This document shows, one piece after another, positions 23,261-26,114 of a stretch of 26,114 nucleotides of DNA; position 1 is the first letter of the stretch, and each line of letters opens with the position of its first letter. The translations under genes and the position numbers were made by a program. The notes below the pieces were generated by a model. It had not been told where the DNA came from and did no database searches. It saw nothing but the letters and a program-made list of their open reading frames with translations. This stretch comes from a virus. The stretch spans positions 1 through 26,114 of the IMG/VR virus record IMGVR_UViG_3300020411_003841. The stretch is one strand, 5' to 3'.

Positions 23261-26114
23261 TTATGTTGTTCTAGTATCATACTCCCAAACACATGTTAGC
23301 GTAATATCGCCGGGGTCACTTGATGGTTCGACTTTTACAGATACAATATCGCCTGCTGCAAACTTAGACGTTCCCGGATCAAACATAAACGTATAGCTTG
23401 TATCAGCCGACGACATATTAACAGTTACAGTTTCTACTGCAGTCCCATTAGGTGTCGCACTGCCATCGCCTGCTTTGTGGAAGCTAATGGTAGTGTTGCC
23501 GGCTGCGCTTGTGCCACGTGCAATAATTTTATCAAGATTCCCAAGATAAGGTTTTACCATAATAACTTTTTTGTCGAAAGCTGTATTGCGGCCAGGCTCA
23601 TAGAAGCGGACATAGCTAGCTTGCGTGTCACCGGGTGCGTAGGTGTGGATTGTTTCTCTAAGTAATGGTGCCCTAACAGAGCCAGACGAGGTGAATGAGC
23701 CACTGTTAATTGTGTCGCCTTTGATAAACACTTCCCCAGAGCCACTAACATAAAAAGCGGGGTTGTGCAAATCACTTTTAGCGCTAATTAATTTTTCAAC
23801 GCCAGAGCCGCTAGCGTTCAAAACAGCGTCTAAATGACCACCACCACATGCAACCTTTCCTGAGCCCGTTACTGCAAAAATAGTTCGCATGTCTGTTGCT
23901 TCTGAACGCTGACAGAGAACCAAAAGTTTATTATTTTCCGCGTCGGCAAGATCGCCAGAAGGTCTAATAGCCAACATTCCAACCATGCCGGTGCCCTTGT
24001 GATCTCCAATTGCAACATTTGCTTCTGATCCGGTGGCATGGAAACCAAGAGAACTGCTAATGTAGCTTGTTGCATTAATTCCGCCAATAAGTTCAATGGT
24101 TCCGCCGCCGGCTGGAATAGTGTTGATCTCTTGAACCGTCAATCTGTTGGTTTGCATATTGTGCAGTGTTGCAGTCGCAGATGACGACAACACACCATTT
24201 ACAATCAGCGAGTTAGGCGCTAGTGCCATGAGATCAGTGTCGCCAGATGTACCTATTGTTGCAGCTGCATCCAAAACAATTCCTAATCCAGATAGTCCTA
24301 AAGATGCCGAGAGATCACCTATCACAGAACCAACTTGCAGTCTATCAAGGTTAACTTGATCAAGCGTGCTAACACCTGAAGCAGAAAGAATGCCGTTCTG
24401 CGCTTTGAAAAATGGACTAGTACCACCACCCTCGGCGTAAAGTTCAAAAGAGCTACCAGTAATACCGAGAGAAGCCGAAAGTACATTTGCGCTGACCTTG
24501 TCGATAAAAGCACCTTCAGCGGCAATAACCTTATCAGTTGTAACATTCAAAGATGTCAAAGCAGCAGATGAAGATAAAGTGGTGAATTTACCGGCGGCCT
24601 GAGTCGAATCACCAATGACGGCGCCATCGATGTTTCCACCGTTAATGTCAACAGTCTGAAGAATCGCAGTATCAGCGCGAACATCATAAAGATTAGCAAC
24701 ACCGGAAGAGCTAAGCTGTCCATTAAGCGCCCTAATGAAAGGTGTGCCACCGCCTTCAGAATAGATCTCTAATGAGCTACCAGTTAGACCAAGAGAAGCC
24801 GAAAGGGTCGCAGCGCTAAAAGTGCTCGTTACAGTAAGCTTTTCGGTTGTAAGCTCATCAGCGTCAACACTGTGAATTGTGGCTGCGGCAGAAGATGTGA
24901 TAGCACCGGTGTTTGAAATTTTAGTGTATCCTGCAAATCCAAAAGACGTTTCATGTGCAAAGAAATTTTGACCTGAAGAAGAAACTGCAGTAAACTTGCC
25001 TGAGCCGGGTGCGGTGTCACCAATTCTGCAGTTATCAAGGCTTCCGAATGTAGCATTGAAAGATGTAAATTTTGCCTGACCAATAGTTGCTTGGTTAAGG
25101 GTGGCTGTGTGAGCCATGATGGGTGCAGAAGATGAAAGAAGACCGACAGCAGAAACTGTGGTTTGGTTCTCTGTACCGAAACGTGCTGCACCAGCAACGT
25201 CAAGAGTGCTTGAAGCTGAAAGTGTGGTAAATTCTGCTGCTGCCGGCACAGTTGAACCGATGGATACGTTATCGATAGTTCCGAGCGGCGTGTATTGATG
25301 TCCAATATTAACATATTCAACCGTAAGTCTATTTGCATCTATATTGTGAAGAAACGCGTTGCTTGAAGCCGAAACATTGTTGGCTTTTAATGAGCTAGCT
25401 ACAGTTACTCCATCGGTATCAAGAGTCATTATGTCATATGCGGGAATTTTAATTGCTCCACCCTTCGATATGACCAAATCGAGTCCGCGGAAACCATTCG
25501 ATGCTGAAACTATATCTGAAACGATAAGCGTACCGGTGATTTGAGCATCACCATTATGATTTCCATCCCATTCGCCAGTTACACCTGTCAATCCAGAACC
25601 ATCACCAGTAAAACTAAGCGCTGAAACGCCTTGTGATGCCGATACAGTGCCGGCTACTGTAAGTGTGTGAGGGATTGTTGTAGTTCCAATTCCAATATTA
25701 CCGGAGTTGTTGATTGTCATGCGTTGTACAGGGTTAATAGTTCCTGTAGGGCACGTCCAGAACGACATGCGGCCAGGCTTCGATTCGGCGTTGTGTTCAG
25801 AGCCATCTGCCTCAACAAGAATTCTAGCACTCCTAGGTGAAAGTTCGGCGGCATTGTTTCCATCGCGGGATGTATCACCGCGTGTGTTGAAATCAATCTG
25901 CCCTATATCATCACCATCGACTAAATACGTGGATCCAGTTCTAGAAACCATCAAAACAGGATTCGCAGGACTTGTTCGAGTACCGTTTGATATAAATAAA
26001 TCAGCAGATGACCAAGTGCTGCCCACGAAAGCGCTAACGGCTGCGCCCATGGAATTTGCACTAAACGCTGGTGTGGCAACCAATTTTGTTGCCTTAGAGC
26101 CACTAACTTGTAGT
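23261..26114 (-). CDS. Tail-fibre-like structural protein, 5' end outside the window
   Basis: At least 950 aa; the frame is open to the window edge, so the true start is not seen. The first candidate start inside, a TTG at 26083, has no special support. The N-terminal part has the fibre motif SGNIGIGTTTIPHTLTVAG. The shaft has recurring IGxxxPxxxxFTTLSxS units and two long near-copies of LSASLG..TGSS..(E/L)LY.EGGGT, 108 residues apart. The last 110 residues form a different beta-rich domain (KVIMVKPYLG, then GNTTISFHKAGDG, a FMFDPGTSKFAAGD strand and VWEYD). No intramolecular chaperone (S74-type) domain is visible. Such proteins form trimeric fibres or whiskers that touch the host; the exact place on the virion is unknown. 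Confidence 0.8.
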   Translation of the reverse strand, partial: LQVSGSKATKLVATPAFSANSMGAAVSAFVGSTWSSADLFISNGTRTSPANPVLMVSRTGSTYLVDGDDIGQIDFNTRGDTSRDGNNAAELSPRSARILVEADGSEHNAESKPGRMSFWTCPTGTINPVQRMTINNSGNIGIGTTTIPHTLTVAGTVSASQGVSALSFTGDGSGLTGVTGEWDGNHNGDAQITGTLIVSDIVSASNGFRGLDLVISKGGAIKIPAYDIMTLDTDGVTVASSLKANNVSASSNAFLHNIDANRLTVEYVNIGHQYTPLGTIDNVSIGSTVPAAAEFTTLSASSTLDVAGAARFGTENQTTVSAVGLLSSSAPIMAHTATLNQATIGQAKFTSFNATFGSLDNCRIGDTAPGSGKFTAVSSSGQNFFAHETSFGFAGYTKISNTGAITSSAAATIHSVDADELTTEKLTVTSTFSAATLSASLGLTGSSLEIYSEGGGTPFIRALNGQLSSSGVANLYDVRADTAILQTVDINGGNIDGAVIGDSTQAAGKFTTLSSSAALTSLNVTTDKVIAAEGAFIDKVSANVLSASLGITGSSFELYAEGGGTSPFFKAQNGILSASGVSTLDQVNLDRLQVGSVIGDLSASLGLSGLGIVLDAAATIGTSGDTDLMALAPNSLIVNGVLSSSATATLHNMQTNRLTVQEINTIPAGGGTIELIGGINATSYISSSLGFHATGSEANVAIGDHKGTGMVGMLAIRPSGDLADAENNKLLVLCQRSEATDMRTIFAVTGSGKVACGGGHLDAVLNASGSGVEKLISAKSDLHNPAFYVSGSGEVFIKGDTINSGSFTSSGSVRAPLLRETIHTYAPGDTQASYVRFYEPGRNTAFDKKVIMVKPYLGNLDKIIARGTSAAGNTTISFHKAGDGSATPNGTAVETVTVNMSSADTSYTFMFDPGTSKFAAGDIVSVKVEPSSDPGDITLTCVWEYDTRTT
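24294..24805 (-). repeat. Repeated modules within the fibre-like gene
   Basis: Two near-copies of a 42-residue module (24355-24481 and 24681-24805, 324 bases apart) share LSASLG, TGSS, EGGGT and the SxSGV turn. A third, partial copy (LSASLGLSG) begins at 24313. This points to internal duplication in the fibre shaft. Confidence 0.65.

Overview
The window looks like part of the structural (late) module of a T4-superfamily tailed phage with a contractile tail, probably an environmental, marine-type relative. It could be a distant 'far-T4' lineage, since recognisable gp23/gp18/gp19/gp13/gp53-type proteins sit in a non-T4 gene order beside a family A DNA polymerase. All 19 supported genes lie on the minus strand, so transcription runs from high to low coordinates. 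The DNA is moderately AT-rich, genes are packed or overlapping, and there are no tRNA, rRNA, CRISPR or insertion-sequence features. The host cannot be named from the sequence.

Layout in the direction of transcription. (1) A large tail-fibre-like protein, cut by the window edge (26114-23261). (2) Head unit: acidic prohead core/scaffold protein (23168-21723) and major capsid protein (21703-19808), closed by a strong terminator. (3) Two small single-gene units: a putative capsid accessory protein (19625-19068, own terminator) and a Lys/Ala/Thr-rich basic protein (18903-18586). (4) Neck and tail-terminator unit: gp13-like, gp14-like and gp15-like proteins (18522-15845). (5) Tail sheath alone (15752-12750). 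(6) Tail tube, a zinc-knuckle gp26-like protein and a small gp51-like reading frame (12690-10975), closed by a terminator. (7) A long unit of tape measure, baseplate tube/cap-like protein, gp53-like wedge, a very large baseplate-associated protein, a conserved structural-type protein, a short exonuclease-less family A DNA polymerase and a divergent tubulin/FtsZ-like protein (10922-42).

The clearest regulatory signal is an octamer, ACTATTTA on the minus strand. It occurs exactly in six intergenic regions, each 19-76 bases before the first gene of a unit and often just after a terminator; a one-mismatch copy precedes the tail tube gene. It probably plays the role of the T4 late promoter box (TATAAATA). 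Almost every gene has a clear purine-rich ribosome binding site. The exception is the small frame after the gp26-like gene: it lacks one, and it is joined to the upstream gene by a T7 run that would allow +1 (or -2) frameshifting. That is the genomic position where many tailed phages make a frameshifted tail-assembly chaperone.

Together the genes encode the capsid shell and scaffold, neck, contractile tail and much of the baseplate. Portal, prohead protease and terminase genes are not in the window. The polymerase and tubulin-like genes at the end of the baseplate unit are translationally coupled (23-base overlap, then an ATGA overlap) and are the least expected content.
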